64,000 nt of DNA from Ignavibacterium sp037440165 (GCF_037440165.1 NZ_JBBIUQ010000012.1:1-64000), one strand, 5' to 3'. Shown: positions 1-9,743, numbered from the stretch's first letter. The notes: a model not told the origin generated them from the letters alone. Numbers and translations: made by a program.

Positions 1-423
1 GAAAGGTTGTAAATAGTTTGTAAAATAAAGCATTTAACTATAACCAGTAAATCAAATGTTCTTCTACCTGCCGGAGAATTATTTTCTTTTTGTTTTGATA
101 TTATTTTCTCTATTGGTTTTAGAAGTTATTCCCAATCAATCTTTGATTTTATTATTTCTAAGGCTTGTTTGCTTTGTGTTTTTATATGCTTACTGAATGT
201 ATCATTTGCTGCTGAAGTGAATAAATCAACGTTATTTATTTTGTTGCTACTGATTTTTATTCCTTATTTTTTTGCAGCCAATGTTATTTAAATTTTTAAT
301 TAATGTCAATTAATTTTTCAGAGGTTTCTACCATATATATTTTTTTATTTTACTTTAAAATTAAACTGATTAGGGTAGGTTTTTAGAAGTCGAATTTTCA
401 ATTCTTAAAGGTGTTAAAACTTT
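1..423. other. T-rich stretch without a recognisable gene
   Basis: This is strongly T-rich DNA on the + strand before the first gene. A frame from about 13 to 291 stays open and would give a hydrophobic peptide, but it has no ATG, no usable start with a ribosome site and no family I recognise. T-rich DNA gives hydrophobic translations by chance. It could be the decayed tail of a membrane protein. No repeat, tRNA or terminator was found. Confidence 0.4.
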
Positions 424-1086
424 ATGCAACCATTATTAAAATTCCTCACAATATTAATATTTAGTTCTGCAAGCATATTATCACAAAGTGGTTCAAACCA
501 GCTAGCAGAATTAAAAGCTAAAATGAAATCAGATGGTTTTTCTGCCTTCCATAATTTCACAGTTGTTCGGACAGATAATATTTCATCACAGCATCATTCC
601 ATATTAAATTTAGCCGGACAAGCTTTAGTTGGTTCTTCACTTGCCGTTGGGTTTTCGATCTTTCCAATAAGTGCCGGATTTGCTGATGCGTGGAGTGGGG
701 ATGCAACTGTTGCTTCGCAAACGGCTTTAGGTGTTCTGGCAATATCAACATATCTTTTCGGTGCGGCTGTTGGTGTGCATTGGATTGCGTCTTATGAAAA
801 TCCAAATCTTTCATTTTGGGGAACATTTGGTTATTCTGCTATCGGAGGTGGTGTCGGAACGATAATCGCTTCAGTTCTTGCTGCTAATTATACAACTGTT
901 CCAGCGGCAGGAGTTTTTATCGTTGCATTAACACCAATTATGGGTGCAATGACATACGCATCATTTATTTCAGATTGGCCAGATGAAAATCAAAAAACAT
1001 CTTTTAATCAAGTTTACGATTCACATAAAGATTTGATTGAGCATTCCAATATTGTCAATTTAGAATTGTTGAGAGTTGAACTTTAA
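424..1086 (+). CDS. hypothetical secreted or membrane protein
   Basis: Protein of 220 residues. The N-terminus is a signal peptide (hydrophobic residues 5-17, ending ILSQ). Residues about 60-190 are rich in Gly and Ala with several hydrophobic stretches, a look shared by small integral or outer-membrane hypothetical proteins of this lineage. No catalytic or binding motif is visible. It stands alone: a long T-rich leader lies upstream and 270 bases separate it from the next operon. The function is unknown; that it is a real gene is supported by the signal peptide and by the frame's length in AT-rich DNA. Confidence 0.6.
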   Translation: MQPLLKFLTILIFSSASILSQSGSNQLAELKAKMKSDGFSAFHNFTVVRTDNISSQHHSILNLAGQALVGSSLAVGFSIFPISAGFADAWSGDATVASQTALGVLAISTYLFGAAVGVHWIASYENPNLSFWGTFGYSAIGGGVGTIIASVLAANYTTVPAAGVFIVALTPIMGAMTYASFISDWPDENQKTSFNQVYDSHKDLIEHSNIVNLELLRVEL

Positions 1087-1142
1087 TCTCTATTAAAAAA
1101 CTAATCGACAGTTTACCTGCTTCAATTATCATTTAGCATTAA

Positions 1143-1274
1143 TTAATCTTGACTGGAATTCTCCGGATTGATTTTTAATAATTTGAAGCGGACAGAAATT
1201 TCTCTCTTTTCAAAACTTTCTTTAACTGATTCCCATAATTCTTTTATTGGTTTGCTTTTATGAGAAACTAAACT
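1143..1274 (-). other. possible remnant of a gene (open frame without start)
   Basis: On the minus strand 44 codons stay open between two stops and give a charged, protein-like sequence (for example KELWESVKESFEKREISVRF). It has no start codon and no recognised family. It may be the decayed C-terminus of a lost gene in the gap between the first gene and the TPR operon. It could also be chance. Confidence 0.2.
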
Positions 1275-1357
1275 TTATATTTCGTATGAAAAATTTATGG
1301 AAAACTGACTCAACTTTCCTGAAGTTGACACAATTAAAAGGATAAAAAACATATTAT

Positions 1358-4324
1358 ATGAAATATCTTTTAATACTTATCTTTTTTTCCTGCAATTTAA
1401 TAACTGCACAAACGACTTCAGAAAAATATTCTTCTGCTATGAATGCTTTTCATTCCGGTCAGTATGCAGAAGCAAATCTGCTTTTTGAGGAATTCTTTGA
1501 TGAATACAAAATTGTTGATGAAACTTTTGCTTCTGCAAAATATTACAGTGCGGAATCTTTATTAAAATTAGGTAGAAAAAATGAAGCTGCAGTTACATTC
1601 GCTTATCTTGTTGATAATTTTTACTGGACAAATTTCAGAGTTGATGCCTTGTATAATCTTGGGTTAATCTATTTCAATCTCAAAAATTTTGAAAACTCAA
1701 GAACGCGATTTATGCAGCTGCTGAATGAATATCCTGAAAGTCAGCATACAGGAAGTGCTTTGTATTGGATTGGTGAATCTTACACAGCTGAAGGTAAAAC
1801 TGATGAAGCGATTAAATTTCTTGAAGAAGCAGTTAGTGATAAACGCAACAATCGTTTTGCTGATTACTCACTTTACACTTTAGCTAACACTTACGAGCAA
1901 AAAGGTGATTATCAGAATGCAGTTAAGTATTATGATCAGCTTTTGAGTTATCATCCCAATTCAAAGCTTGCACCGGTTGCTCAGATACGAGTAGGAATGT
2001 CATATTTTAAGTTGAAGGATTATCAGTCATCCATACTAGAACTTAATAACCCAATCATCAGAACACTGCCGGATGATTTATATTCAGAAAGTTTATATCT
2101 GCTTGCTAATTCATACTATCGGGTTCAGGAATATCCAAACGCAGAAAAAACTTATTCAGAAATAATAGAGAAATTTTCTGAATCTAAATTTTTCAGATCT
2201 GCTAATTATGGATTAGCTTGGTCAATGTTTCAGCAGAAAAAATACAAGGATGCTTTCCGTATTTTTGATTTTTTATCACAGGATGCTGACTCGATAGCAG
2301 AAAAATCTTTTTACTGGAAAGGTGAATGCAAAAGATATCTCGGAAGAAATAATGAAGCATTTGAGATTTATAAAAGTTTTATAGATCGTTATCCGAGAAG
2401 TCCGCTTGTTCAGGAAGTTCAGTATCAGATGGGCGTTTTATACTACACTGCAAATAATCCTGATCTTGCTTCACGCTATCTGCTTGCAGCTAATTCATCA
2501 GAAAGCGATGAAGTACGTGCGAAGTCATTAACGATGCTTGGTGAAATTGAACTGAACAAAAAACAATTTAAATCTGCTGCAAACTTTTTTGAATCTGCAC
2601 TTGATATTTCTTCAGCATCAGAAGAAACAAAAAACAGAGCCAAGTTAGGATTGGCAATCGCAGAACATCACTCAGGTGATTATAAAAATTCGTTGAAACT
2701 TTTATCAGAGATAGAAGCATCAGATGCATCATTCGAAAATCAGAAAGTGAATTTTTATTTCGCAGAAAATTATTTTGCTGAAGGTAAATACAAGGAAGCA
2801 CTGAACCGATATAACTATGCAGAAGGAAAAGATGAAAGATTTAACGCAATGTCTGTTTACGGAAAAGCTTATTGCTATTTCAACAGCGGCGATTATGAAA
2901 ATGCTGCACTTGTGTTTTCAGAATTTATCAGAAAGTTTAAGAACGATTCCCGTTTTGATGATGCTAGATTGAGACTTGCAGATAGTTATTTCGGAAGCAA
3001 GAATTTTGAAGCTGCAAGTAAGATTTATGAAGATATTTTCAGAAGCGGTGAAAGAGATTCTGACAATCCATACACACGCTATCAGTATGCTCAGGCACTC
3101 TATAAATCTGGTAAAACTGAACAGGCAATTCAGGAATTCGCCAACATTCAAATGAAGTTTCCAAATTCAGAATATGCTGAGGGATCATTATTCACTGTCG
3201 GCTGGATTTATTTTCAGCGTGGTTCGTTCAGCGAAGCTATTAACAAATACAGAGAAATGTTTATTAAGTATCCGAACTCATCTTTAATCCCGATGATTTA
3301 TTACTCGATCGGAGACGCTTACTTCAATATGGCCAAATATGATTCAGCTATAGTTAATTATGAAAAGGTAATTGCTCTGTTTCCAAATTCACCAAATGTT
3401 TTTGATGCAGTTACAGGAATTCAATATACTTATCTTGCAAAGGATCAGACAGAGAAGGCAGTTCAGTTCATTGATAATTTTGTAAACCGCAATCCGAATC
3501 TTTCATTTTCCGATCAGGTGTTTTTTAAGAAAGGAGAGATTTATTACAGTCAGGGTGATTATGAAAAATCTAAAGTTGCATTCGAGGAATTCATAGTCCG
3601 CTACACTAACAGCAGACTTATTCCCGATGCATACTATTGGTTTGGCAAAAGCGCACAGAACTTAAATCAAAATGAAGAAGCAGTAATCAGTTTTGAAAAA
3701 GTATTCAAGGATTTCAGAACAAATGAATTTGCTGCTTCATCTGTGCTTGAGATGGGTGCGATTTACAGAAGTTTGAAAGATTATAACAATGCAATCAAAA
3801 TTTATGAAGCCGGAGTAAAAGAACTTCCAAAATCACGAAAGCTGCCTGAAATGATTTTTAATAAAGGATTAACTCTGATTGAGATGCAAAACATTCAGGA
3901 GGCTTATCAGGTGCTGGATAATCTTGCTTCAACATATCCGGATAATATTTTTGCTGATAAAGCAAGAATGGAATTGGGGCTTATTGAACTATCCCTGTCA
4001 AGATATGAAAATGCTGATATGTATCTTTCTTATCTGGGTAAAGCAAGAACAGATGATATCGGGGCGAAAGCACAATATTATTACGGACTCTCTTTATTTG
4101 AACAGAAAAAGTATAATGATGCTATTACAGCATTGCTTCGTGTAAGAAATTTCTTTTCAAGATATGAGGAATGGGTTACGCGATCATTTCTGCTTTTAGG
4201 CGATTGTTATGTTAAAATAAATGACAAACGAAGCGCTGAAGAAATGTATCGCGCAGTGTTTGCAAAATATGCCGGAACTTCTTTCGGTAAAGAAGCTCAG
4301 GAAAAATTAAGGAAATTAAGATGA
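1358..4324 (+). CDS. large TPR-repeat protein, secreted or outer-membrane associated
   Basis: 988 residues: a signal peptide (about 1-17, ending LITAQ) followed by tandem tetratricopeptide repeats over nearly the whole length. Repeated units of about 35 residues carry the A..Y.Lg.....g.y..A...Y...l..yP.S pattern, as in BamD, YbgF and other periplasmic TPR scaffolds. No enzyme domain is seen, so the role is most likely protein-protein scaffolding in the periplasm. The stop overlaps the start of the next gene by ATGA, so the two are probably translated together. It leads an operon that ends in exbB-exbD-tonB, which suggests a part in an energised envelope process. The specific partner is not known. 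Confidence 0.8.
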   Translation: MKYLLILIFFSCNLITAQTTSEKYSSAMNAFHSGQYAEANLLFEEFFDEYKIVDETFASAKYYSAESLLKLGRKNEAAVTFAYLVDNFYWTNFRVDALYNLGLIYFNLKNFENSRTRFMQLLNEYPESQHTGSALYWIGESYTAEGKTDEAIKFLEEAVSDKRNNRFADYSLYTLANTYEQKGDYQNAVKYYDQLLSYHPNSKLAPVAQIRVGMSYFKLKDYQSSILELNNPIIRTLPDDLYSESLYLLANSYYRVQEYPNAEKTYSEIIEKFSESKFFRSANYGLAWSMFQQKKYKDAFRIFDFLSQDADSIAEKSFYWKGECKRYLGRNNEAFEIYKSFIDRYPRSPLVQEVQYQMGVLYYTANNPDLASRYLLAANSSESDEVRAKSLTMLGEIELNKKQFKSAANFFESALDISSASEETKNRAKLGLAIAEHHSGDYKNSLKLLSEIEASDASFENQKVNFYFAENYFAEGKYKEALNRYNYAEGKDERFNAMSVYGKAYCYFNSGDYENAALVFSEFIRKFKNDSRFDDARLRLADSYFGSKNFEAASKIYEDIFRSGERDSDNPYTRYQYAQALYKSGKTEQAIQEFANIQMKFPNSEYAEGSLFTVGWIYFQRGSFSEAINKYREMFIKYPNSSLIPMIYYSIGDAYFNMAKYDSAIVNYEKVIALFPNSPNVFDAVTGIQYTYLAKDQTEKAVQFIDNFVNRNPNLSFSDQVFFKKGEIYYSQGDYEKSKVAFEEFIVRYTNSRLIPDAYYWFGKSAQNLNQNEEAVISFEKVFKDFRTNEFAASSVLEMGAIYRSLKDYNNAIKIYEAGVKELPKSRKLPEMIFNKGLTLIEMQNIQEAYQVLDNLASTYPDNIFADKARMELGLIELSLSRYENADMYLSYLGKARTDDIGAKAQYYYGLSLFEQKKYNDAITALLRVRNFFSRYEEWVTRSFLLLGDCYVKINDKRSAEEMYRAVFAKYAGTSFGKEAQEKLRKLR

Positions 4325-5916
4325 AGATTTTTTTAACAATTCTTTTAGTTGTCTCAACTGTATTTGTTTACTCACAGGATGATAAATCAAAAGCTCCAGG
4401 TGTTGAATTACCAGATTTTGTTATAACAGGTAAAGATATAATTGCAGTAAAGAAAACAAATAAAATTAAACCTGAATTTATTACAACCATTTCTGAAAAT
4501 TTTCTTAAACCATCTTATTCCCCTGAAGAGCTTGAGATAAGTGAATTTTCTCTGCCAATCCAGAAAGATTTAAGTTTTCTCGACAGCACATATTTTTACA
4601 ATGGTTACATTGCTGCAGGAGCGGGAAGATATTCATTCCCTTATGTGGATGCACTATACGGAAAACCAATTGAAAATGGAATTGTTAGATTAAAATTTTC
4701 CGGCTTCAACAACAGAGAATATGTTGATAACAGCGACAGATACGGATTAAAAGCTGGTGCTGATTTGCTTTACTGGACTAATATTGATTCAAGATTTTTG
4801 CCGGGAACACAAATTCATCTCAGCGGAGAATACGGAACCGATGGTTATAAATTCTTTATGTCAGATAATCCAACAGAGAAAAGGTCATTAAATTCAGGAA
4901 GAATAAATCTTAACATTAAAAATGATTTCAACTCTTCATTTCTTTTTGATGTAAACATCAATGATGAGATAACTTCAATTCAGCAGGAACCATTTAACGA
5001 AAATAACCTTAATCTTAAAGCGCAAGCTCTGTTCAAAGTTTCATTTTTAAATGTTGGAGTTGTTGCTGATTACAGAAATCATTCAATTAAAAATTATCCT
5101 GATGTAAAAACAGCAAAAGATATTTTTATTTTCAGACCAACAGCAGGATTTCAATTTACAGAAATTGCCAAAGGTTCGTTTGGTGCAACAATTTCAAACT
5201 CAGGCGGAGATAAATTTTTTAATCCTTATGCTTCAGTCGCTGTAAAATTATCTGATGCACTGACTTTATTCGGTGAGTATAATGCAATGCCTGAATTTTA
5301 CGGTCCTTCTTATTATCTCAAGCAAAATCGTTATCTCGATGTTGATTCACTTTCCTCAATTTATTTTGAGAAGGGATTACAATACTCTGTCTCAGTGAAA
5401 TATGAATTCAGCAAGTATTATCAGATTGACGGCGGATTGAAATTCTTTTCAGCAAAGGATTATCCTTACTTTGTTGATTCATATCAGAAAGGAAAATTTG
5501 CTTTGGTCAAAACTGATGTAACCAATATTTCGCCATATGTAAATTTTCTGTTTTATCTCGGACCTTACGGACAATTTTACGGAAGTGCTGAAGTAAATAT
5601 GCTTCAGAACGACAATGATGATTTTGTGCCTTATTCACCAAAGCTGAAACTTAATGCAATTTACAGTTATAATTTTACAAGCAACTTAATTGGTTCCTTC
5701 AGAGCTGATTATCTTTCAGGAAGATATGCCGATATAGAAAATAAAATTAAACTTGATGATTATCTTGATTTCGGAATTGATTTGAATTATACATTCAACG
5801 AACAGTTTGATTTTTTTGCGCAATTCAGAAATTTATTTAATCAGAAAAATTATCTCTGGTATAACTATCAGGAAGTGCCGCTTAATTTTCTGTTCGGTGT
5901 GAAATATAAATTGTAA
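4321..5916 (+). CDS. outer-membrane beta-barrel protein, TonB-receptor-like but without a plug
   Basis: 531 residues with a signal peptide (1-19, ending VYSQ). The mature N-terminus has the segment LPDFVITGKDI, reminiscent of the start of TonB-dependent receptors. The rest alternates polar and aromatic residues as in a long transmembrane barrel and closes with a strand ending in KYKL, a typical barrel C-terminus. At 531 residues it is much shorter than usual TonB-dependent receptors, and I see no plug domain. Position between the TPR protein (ATGA overlap) and exbB/exbD/tonB suggests it works with them. It could be a transporter or only a structural barrel; no ligand can be named. Confidence 0.65.
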   Translation: MKIFLTILLVVSTVFVYSQDDKSKAPGVELPDFVITGKDIIAVKKTNKIKPEFITTISENFLKPSYSPEELEISEFSLPIQKDLSFLDSTYFYNGYIAAGAGRYSFPYVDALYGKPIENGIVRLKFSGFNNREYVDNSDRYGLKAGADLLYWTNIDSRFLPGTQIHLSGEYGTDGYKFFMSDNPTEKRSLNSGRINLNIKNDFNSSFLFDVNINDEITSIQQEPFNENNLNLKAQALFKVSFLNVGVVADYRNHSIKNYPDVKTAKDIFIFRPTAGFQFTEIAKGSFGATISNSGGDKFFNPYASVAVKLSDALTLFGEYNAMPEFYGPSYYLKQNRYLDVDSLSSIYFEKGLQYSVSVKYEFSKYYQIDGGLKFFSAKDYPYFVDSYQKGKFALVKTDVTNISPYVNFLFYLGPYGQFYGSAEVNMLQNDNDDFVPYSPKLKLNAIYSYNFTSNLIGSFRADYLSGRYADIENKIKLDDYLDFGIDLNYTFNEQFDFFAQFRNLFNQKNYLWYNYQEVPLNFLFGVKYKL

Positions 5917-5953
5917 TTTTATAAATTTTGCTTGAACTATTTCAAAAATTATA

Positions 5954-7951
5954 ATGACAAGAGCCGAACTTATAAGAAAGATTGCGAAGAAATCCGGAAT
6001 ACCTGATTCCGATATAAAATTATTCTTCGAAATTCTTTTAAAGAGATTATCTGCACAGTTAAAAGAAGGGCAGGCAGCTCATATTAAAGAGTTCGGATAT
6101 TTCTTTTTGCTGAAAGGAAAAATTAATCAGTCAAGATTAAATTTTATTGAAGATAACATTCCTGATACTTTTATCGATTTCATTCTGTTTTCTTTGAACA
6201 AAGACTTGAAATCAAGTATTGAAGAAGGATTAATTTTTAATGTGCCGACAATTGATGATGACGATTTTCATGCAATTGATACTTACTTCAGTTTAAGTAT
6301 TGGCAAACCATTGATTTCTGTTCGCGGCACTTCGTCAGATGAATTTTATGTCCCAACCGGCGGTTATGAATTACGGAGACTTATTGAATCTAAAGTTGAA
6401 AAAATAATTTCTGAAGTAGAAATAATCAGTGCTTATGAAAATAATCCACCACAGATAATCCTTACTTCACAGGCATTTAACAGCAACAGAATTTCACTCG
6501 AGATGACTGAACCAGAATTAAAACTCGATGAAGAGATCCCTGATAGCTTTCTTGAAACCGGTGAAGTGAAGAAGGAAGAAACTTTAAGAATTCAGCATGT
6601 TGCATGGGATTTCGGAATAGATCTTTCAAAAGAAATTGAAGAAGAAACAATTTTGGATTTTGAAGAAAATAATCAGGCTGAAAAATCCGATGTTGCTTCC
6701 GAACAGATGATTGATAAAACCGAAGAACAAATAATTCCTGAAGAAGTTGAAAATACTGTTGAGGAAATAATATCCGAAGAACTTCCGAACATATCTGACC
6801 AGTTTTATTCTTCGGATGAATTGAAAATTACAGAACAATCAGAGTTAAACTCTGTAAATGATGTTGAGAAAATCGTTGATGAACAATCTGATGAGCAATC
6901 TGATATTATTGAAATTAAAGATGATCAAGGAAAAGAAACCATTGAGGAAAATGAAATACCACTTCAAATTGAAACTGAAAATGTTTTATCAGAAAAAGTT
7001 GAAATAGAATTTGAACCATTGGAAGAAGGGATAGAAGAACCAACCCCTAAGTTATTTGAGGAAGTGAAACCAGAAGAATTGCATAAGGATACAATTGAAG
7101 AAGGTTTTGAAGAAGTAGAATCTCCTTTACCTGAAATAGATTTTGATAAACAAAAATCTAAAGCCAAAATCAGTGATAAGTTCGTAGTTGTAAACGAACC
7201 GAAAGAAGAAATACCCGAAGAAGAATTACCTTCGCTGACTGTTGAAGAAAGTAAAAATTTTGAACCTGAGTTTGATGAGTCAAAAGAGTTAAAAAAAGTA
7301 CGCGAAGAACTTTACAGCTATCAACCCAAAAAATCTAAAGTTCCTTTGCTGATAGTTCTATTCGGAAGCATCATAATTATAGGAATGCTTTATTTCTATA
7401 TTACACAGATAAAAAATGTCGCCGTAAAAAAAACAGAACCAAAACTAGTATTAAAAACAGATGATGCATCTCTGGTTGAAAGAGATTTTTCAGTTCCGGT
7501 AAGTTATCCTTATCCTAAAAAAGAAACCGAAGAAACTAAATCAATAACACAGATTGATTCACAAAAAGTTGAAACTAAAGTTTTTGATTCATCGTCTGAA
7601 CAAATAGAAGAAAAAATTTCTGAACCAAAAGATATAGCTGCCAACAAAGAAACTGAACCAACTAAAACACAACAGCCAGTAAAAACTATTTCAACTCAAC
7701 CACCGGTTGAAAATTATGAAAGAGTCGCACCGAATATTTTTAAGTATAAAGACTACTATGTTGTTCAGGTTGCAGCATTCAGATCCAATTCAATTGCAGA
7801 AAATGAAGCTGCAAAATTCAGGAACAAAGGTTACAGTGCATTCGTAGAAAAAGCTGAAATCCAGGGAATGGGAGTTTGGTTCAGGGTTCGTATTGGAAAT
7901 TTTTCAACATTAACAGAAGCACAGGAATTTCAATCAAGAGTTAAATTATAA
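5954..7951 (+). CDS. HU-like domain / transmembrane / SPOR-domain protein
   Basis: 665 residues with an unusual order of parts. Residues 1-60 resemble an HU/IHF-type DNA-binding fold (TRAELIRKIAKKSGIP, then GQAAHIKEFGYF), as in HU-CCDC81-like bacterial proteins. A second folded segment follows to about 160. Residues about 210-450 form a long linker very rich in Glu. A single membrane helix lies near 463-484 (VPLLIVLFGSIIIIGM). A second linker leads to a C-terminal SPOR domain (about 595-665, YYVVQVAAFRSNSIAE), which in known proteins binds denuded peptidoglycan glycan strands. The expected topology is N-terminus in the cytoplasm and SPOR in the periplasm. It lies 17 bases before exbB. Confidence 0.75.
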   Translation: MTRAELIRKIAKKSGIPDSDIKLFFEILLKRLSAQLKEGQAAHIKEFGYFFLLKGKINQSRLNFIEDNIPDTFIDFILFSLNKDLKSSIEEGLIFNVPTIDDDDFHAIDTYFSLSIGKPLISVRGTSSDEFYVPTGGYELRRLIESKVEKIISEVEIISAYENNPPQIILTSQAFNSNRISLEMTEPELKLDEEIPDSFLETGEVKKEETLRIQHVAWDFGIDLSKEIEEETILDFEENNQAEKSDVASEQMIDKTEEQIIPEEVENTVEEIISEELPNISDQFYSSDELKITEQSELNSVNDVEKIVDEQSDEQSDIIEIKDDQGKETIEENEIPLQIETENVLSEKVEIEFEPLEEGIEEPTPKLFEEVKPEELHKDTIEEGFEEVESPLPEIDFDKQKSKAKISDKFVVVNEPKEEIPEEELPSLTVEESKNFEPEFDESKELKKVREELYSYQPKKSKVPLLIVLFGSIIIIGMLYFYITQIKNVAVKKTEPKLVLKTDDASLVERDFSVPVSYPYPKKETEETKSITQIDSQKVETKVFDSSSEQIEEKISEPKDIAANKETEPTKTQQPVKTISTQPPVENYERVAPNIFKYKDYYVVQVAAFRSNSIAENEAAKFRNKGYSAFVEKAEIQGMGVWFRVRIGNFSTLTEAQEFQSRVKL

Positions 7952-7968
7952 ACTAACTAAGGAACAAT

Positions 7969-8619
7969 ATGAATCTATTTGAAATATTTCTAAAAGGCGG
8001 ATTTATAATGTGGCTGATTCTGGCTACATCGATAGTCGGATTAGCAGTTGTAATTGACAGATTTTTGGTTCTTCGTAAAGCAAGAATAAATGTTCCTGCT
8101 TTTATGGTTCGCATCCGTGGATTTATTAAAAAGAAAGATATTTCAGGAGCAGTCAGTTATTGTATGGAGGAAAAATCTCCGGTTGCAAACATTGTTCGTA
8201 AAGGATTAAAAAAATATAAATACGGACACGACAGAGTTAAAGAAGCAATCGAGAATGCCGGAAGTCAGGAAATTTCCAAACTCGAAAAAGGATTAACAAT
8301 TCTTGCAACTGTGTCTGGAATTGCTCCGCTGCTTGGATTTTTAGGAACTGTTACAGGTATGATTCAGGCATTTATGACTATTCAGGATTTAGCAGGTGCA
8401 GCTAACCCAAGTGATTTAGCTGGTGGAATATGGGAAGCTTTAATAACTACAGCTTTTGGATTGATTGTAGGAATTCCCGCACTTGCATTCTATAACTATT
8501 TTTTAAGTGCAGTAAAAAGATTAGTCGGTGAAATGGAAACAGTTGCAAACGATGTAGTTGATGTTATTCAGGAAGGTGAAACCGAAGAAACAGAAATTGA
8601 CGACGAAATACAATTATAA
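7969..8619 (+). CDS. exbB: MotA/TolQ/ExbB-family proton channel protein
   Basis: 216 residues, normal for ExbB/TolQ. One N-terminal membrane helix (about 12-30, IMWLILATSIVGLAVVIDRF), a cytoplasmic segment, then two helices (about 110-130 and 155-180) carrying the family signatures APLLGFLGTVTGMI and a late AFGLIVGIPALAFYNYF. With ExbD it forms the inner-membrane channel that uses proton flow to drive TonB. AAGGA lies a few bases before the ATG. Followed by exbD and tonB with short gaps, so one operon. ExbB is preferred to TolQ because a TonB-type protein follows. Confidence 0.92.
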   Translation: MNLFEIFLKGGFIMWLILATSIVGLAVVIDRFLVLRKARINVPAFMVRIRGFIKKKDISGAVSYCMEEKSPVANIVRKGLKKYKYGHDRVKEAIENAGSQEISKLEKGLTILATVSGIAPLLGFLGTVTGMIQAFMTIQDLAGAANPSDLAGGIWEALITTAFGLIVGIPALAFYNYFLSAVKRLVGEMETVANDVVDVIQEGETEETEIDDEIQL

Positions 8620-8631
8620 CCAGGTAGCAAT

Positions 8632-9036
8632 ATGAAATTTAAATCATCCAAAGAACCATTAAGTATTTTTGCTTACTCTTCACTGACAGATATAGTGATG
8701 CTTCTATTAATTTTCTTTTTACTCACATCTCAATTTGTTATTCAAACAGGAGTTAAGGTTAAATTACCTGGTTCGAAAACAAATGAAAAATCAGAACCAG
8801 CGAGAATGATTGTAACACTTACAGCCTGTGGTGCAGTTTATGCAGGAGCAGAAGAGGTGAGTATAGATTTACTTCCTTCAAAACTAACTGAAATGAAAGC
8901 ACAGATAAATCAGGATAATCTGATTATCAGAGCTGATAAAACTGTTGCCATTGAAATGGTAATTAAAGTTATTGATGCAGCTAAAATTTCGGGAATAGAA
9001 AAATTCACCATAGAAACTGAGAAAGAACAATTGTAA
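8632..9036 (+). CDS. exbD: ExbD/TolR-family biopolymer transport protein
   Basis: 134 residues: a short cytoplasmic N-terminus, one membrane helix (about 19-38) and a periplasmic domain. Asp20 in SSLTDIVMLLLIFF matches the conserved proton-carrying aspartate of ExbD/TolR. The periplasmic part ends in the usual fold (RADKTVAIEMVIKVIDAAK). It lies 12 bases after exbB and 2 bases before tonB. Confidence 0.92.
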   Translation: MKFKSSKEPLSIFAYSSLTDIVMLLLIFFLLTSQFVIQTGVKVKLPGSKTNEKSEPARMIVTLTACGAVYAGAEEVSIDLLPSKLTEMKAQINQDNLIIRADKTVAIEMVIKVIDAAKISGIEKFTIETEKEQL

Positions 9037-9038
9037 AA

Positions 9039-9743
9039 ATGAATTTCAGTTACAAAAAAATTAAAAGAATTTCTTACTCAGCATCATTTCTGTTTCATCT
9101 GATTTTGATTTTGCTGCTGTGGATAATCAATTTGTCTTTTGACTATTCACCTAAAGAATATGTTGAAGTTTCATTTGGAATTTCAGGGCAATCAGGTTCT
9201 GCAGGTGCTATAGGAGATCAGTTGAATAAAACAGAAGAAAATGCCAAACCAGAGGAGAAAACAACTACCAAAGAAAAAAATCAGGAAGTAAAAGAAGTTG
9301 AGTTGCCAAAAGCTAAAACAACTGATGATAATAATGTTATAAATCCGGCAGATAAGCAAAAGGAAACTCAAAAAGAAACAAAGAAAGAAAATACAAAGAA
9401 AGAAACTTCCAATGTTTCAAATCAGGGACAGGGAAATCTTGCACAAGGCGAAGGAAGTTTTGGATTTGATATTGAATGGGGTGGAAGCGGCACAAGAAGA
9501 ATTTATTATTATACACTTCCTGAATATCCTGAAGGCGTGCAAAAAGAGATTGATATCAGAATCAGGTTTACAATTAAACCTGATGGTACTGTTGGTTCGG
9601 TAACTCTATTGACAAAAGCTGATACAAGATTGGAACAGGCAGCAATCAATTCATTATGGCAGTGGAGATTTGAACCGCTTCCTCCGAATGCAAAACAAAC
9701 TAATCAGACTGCTGTGATTGTTTTTCCTTATCGTTTGAGGTAA
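9039..9743 (+). CDS. tonB: TonB family protein
   Basis: 234 residues. A membrane helix at about 15-33 (FLFHLILILLLWI), a Lys/Glu-rich linker (about 60-130) that could span the periplasm, and a C-terminal TonB domain (about 155-234). The TonB part shows DIRIRFTIKPDGTVGSV and LEQAAINSLWQWRFEPLPP, the usual pattern for this fold. It would carry energy from ExbBD to outer-membrane barrels, a candidate being the barrel encoded upstream. The last 44 bases overlap, tail to tail, the end of the minus-strand gene that follows. Confidence 0.9.
   Translation: MNFSYKKIKRISYSASFLFHLILILLLWIINLSFDYSPKEYVEVSFGISGQSGSAGAIGDQLNKTEENAKPEEKTTTKEKNQEVKEVELPKAKTTDDNNVINPADKQKETQKETKKENTKKETSNVSNQGQGNLAQGEGSFGFDIEWGGSGTRRIYYYTLPEYPEGVQKEIDIRIRFTIKPDGTVGSVTLLTKADTRLEQAAINSLWQWRFEPLPPNAKQTNQTAVIVFPYRLR

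Noticed and set aside
13..291. Hydrophobic open frame at the start of the window
   Set aside because: No start codon with a ribosome site and no family; T-rich DNA gives such frames by chance.
9412..9603. Alternative-frame ORF of 63 codons inside tonB
   Set aside because: It lies wholly within the TonB C-terminal domain, which is well supported; this is a shadow frame.
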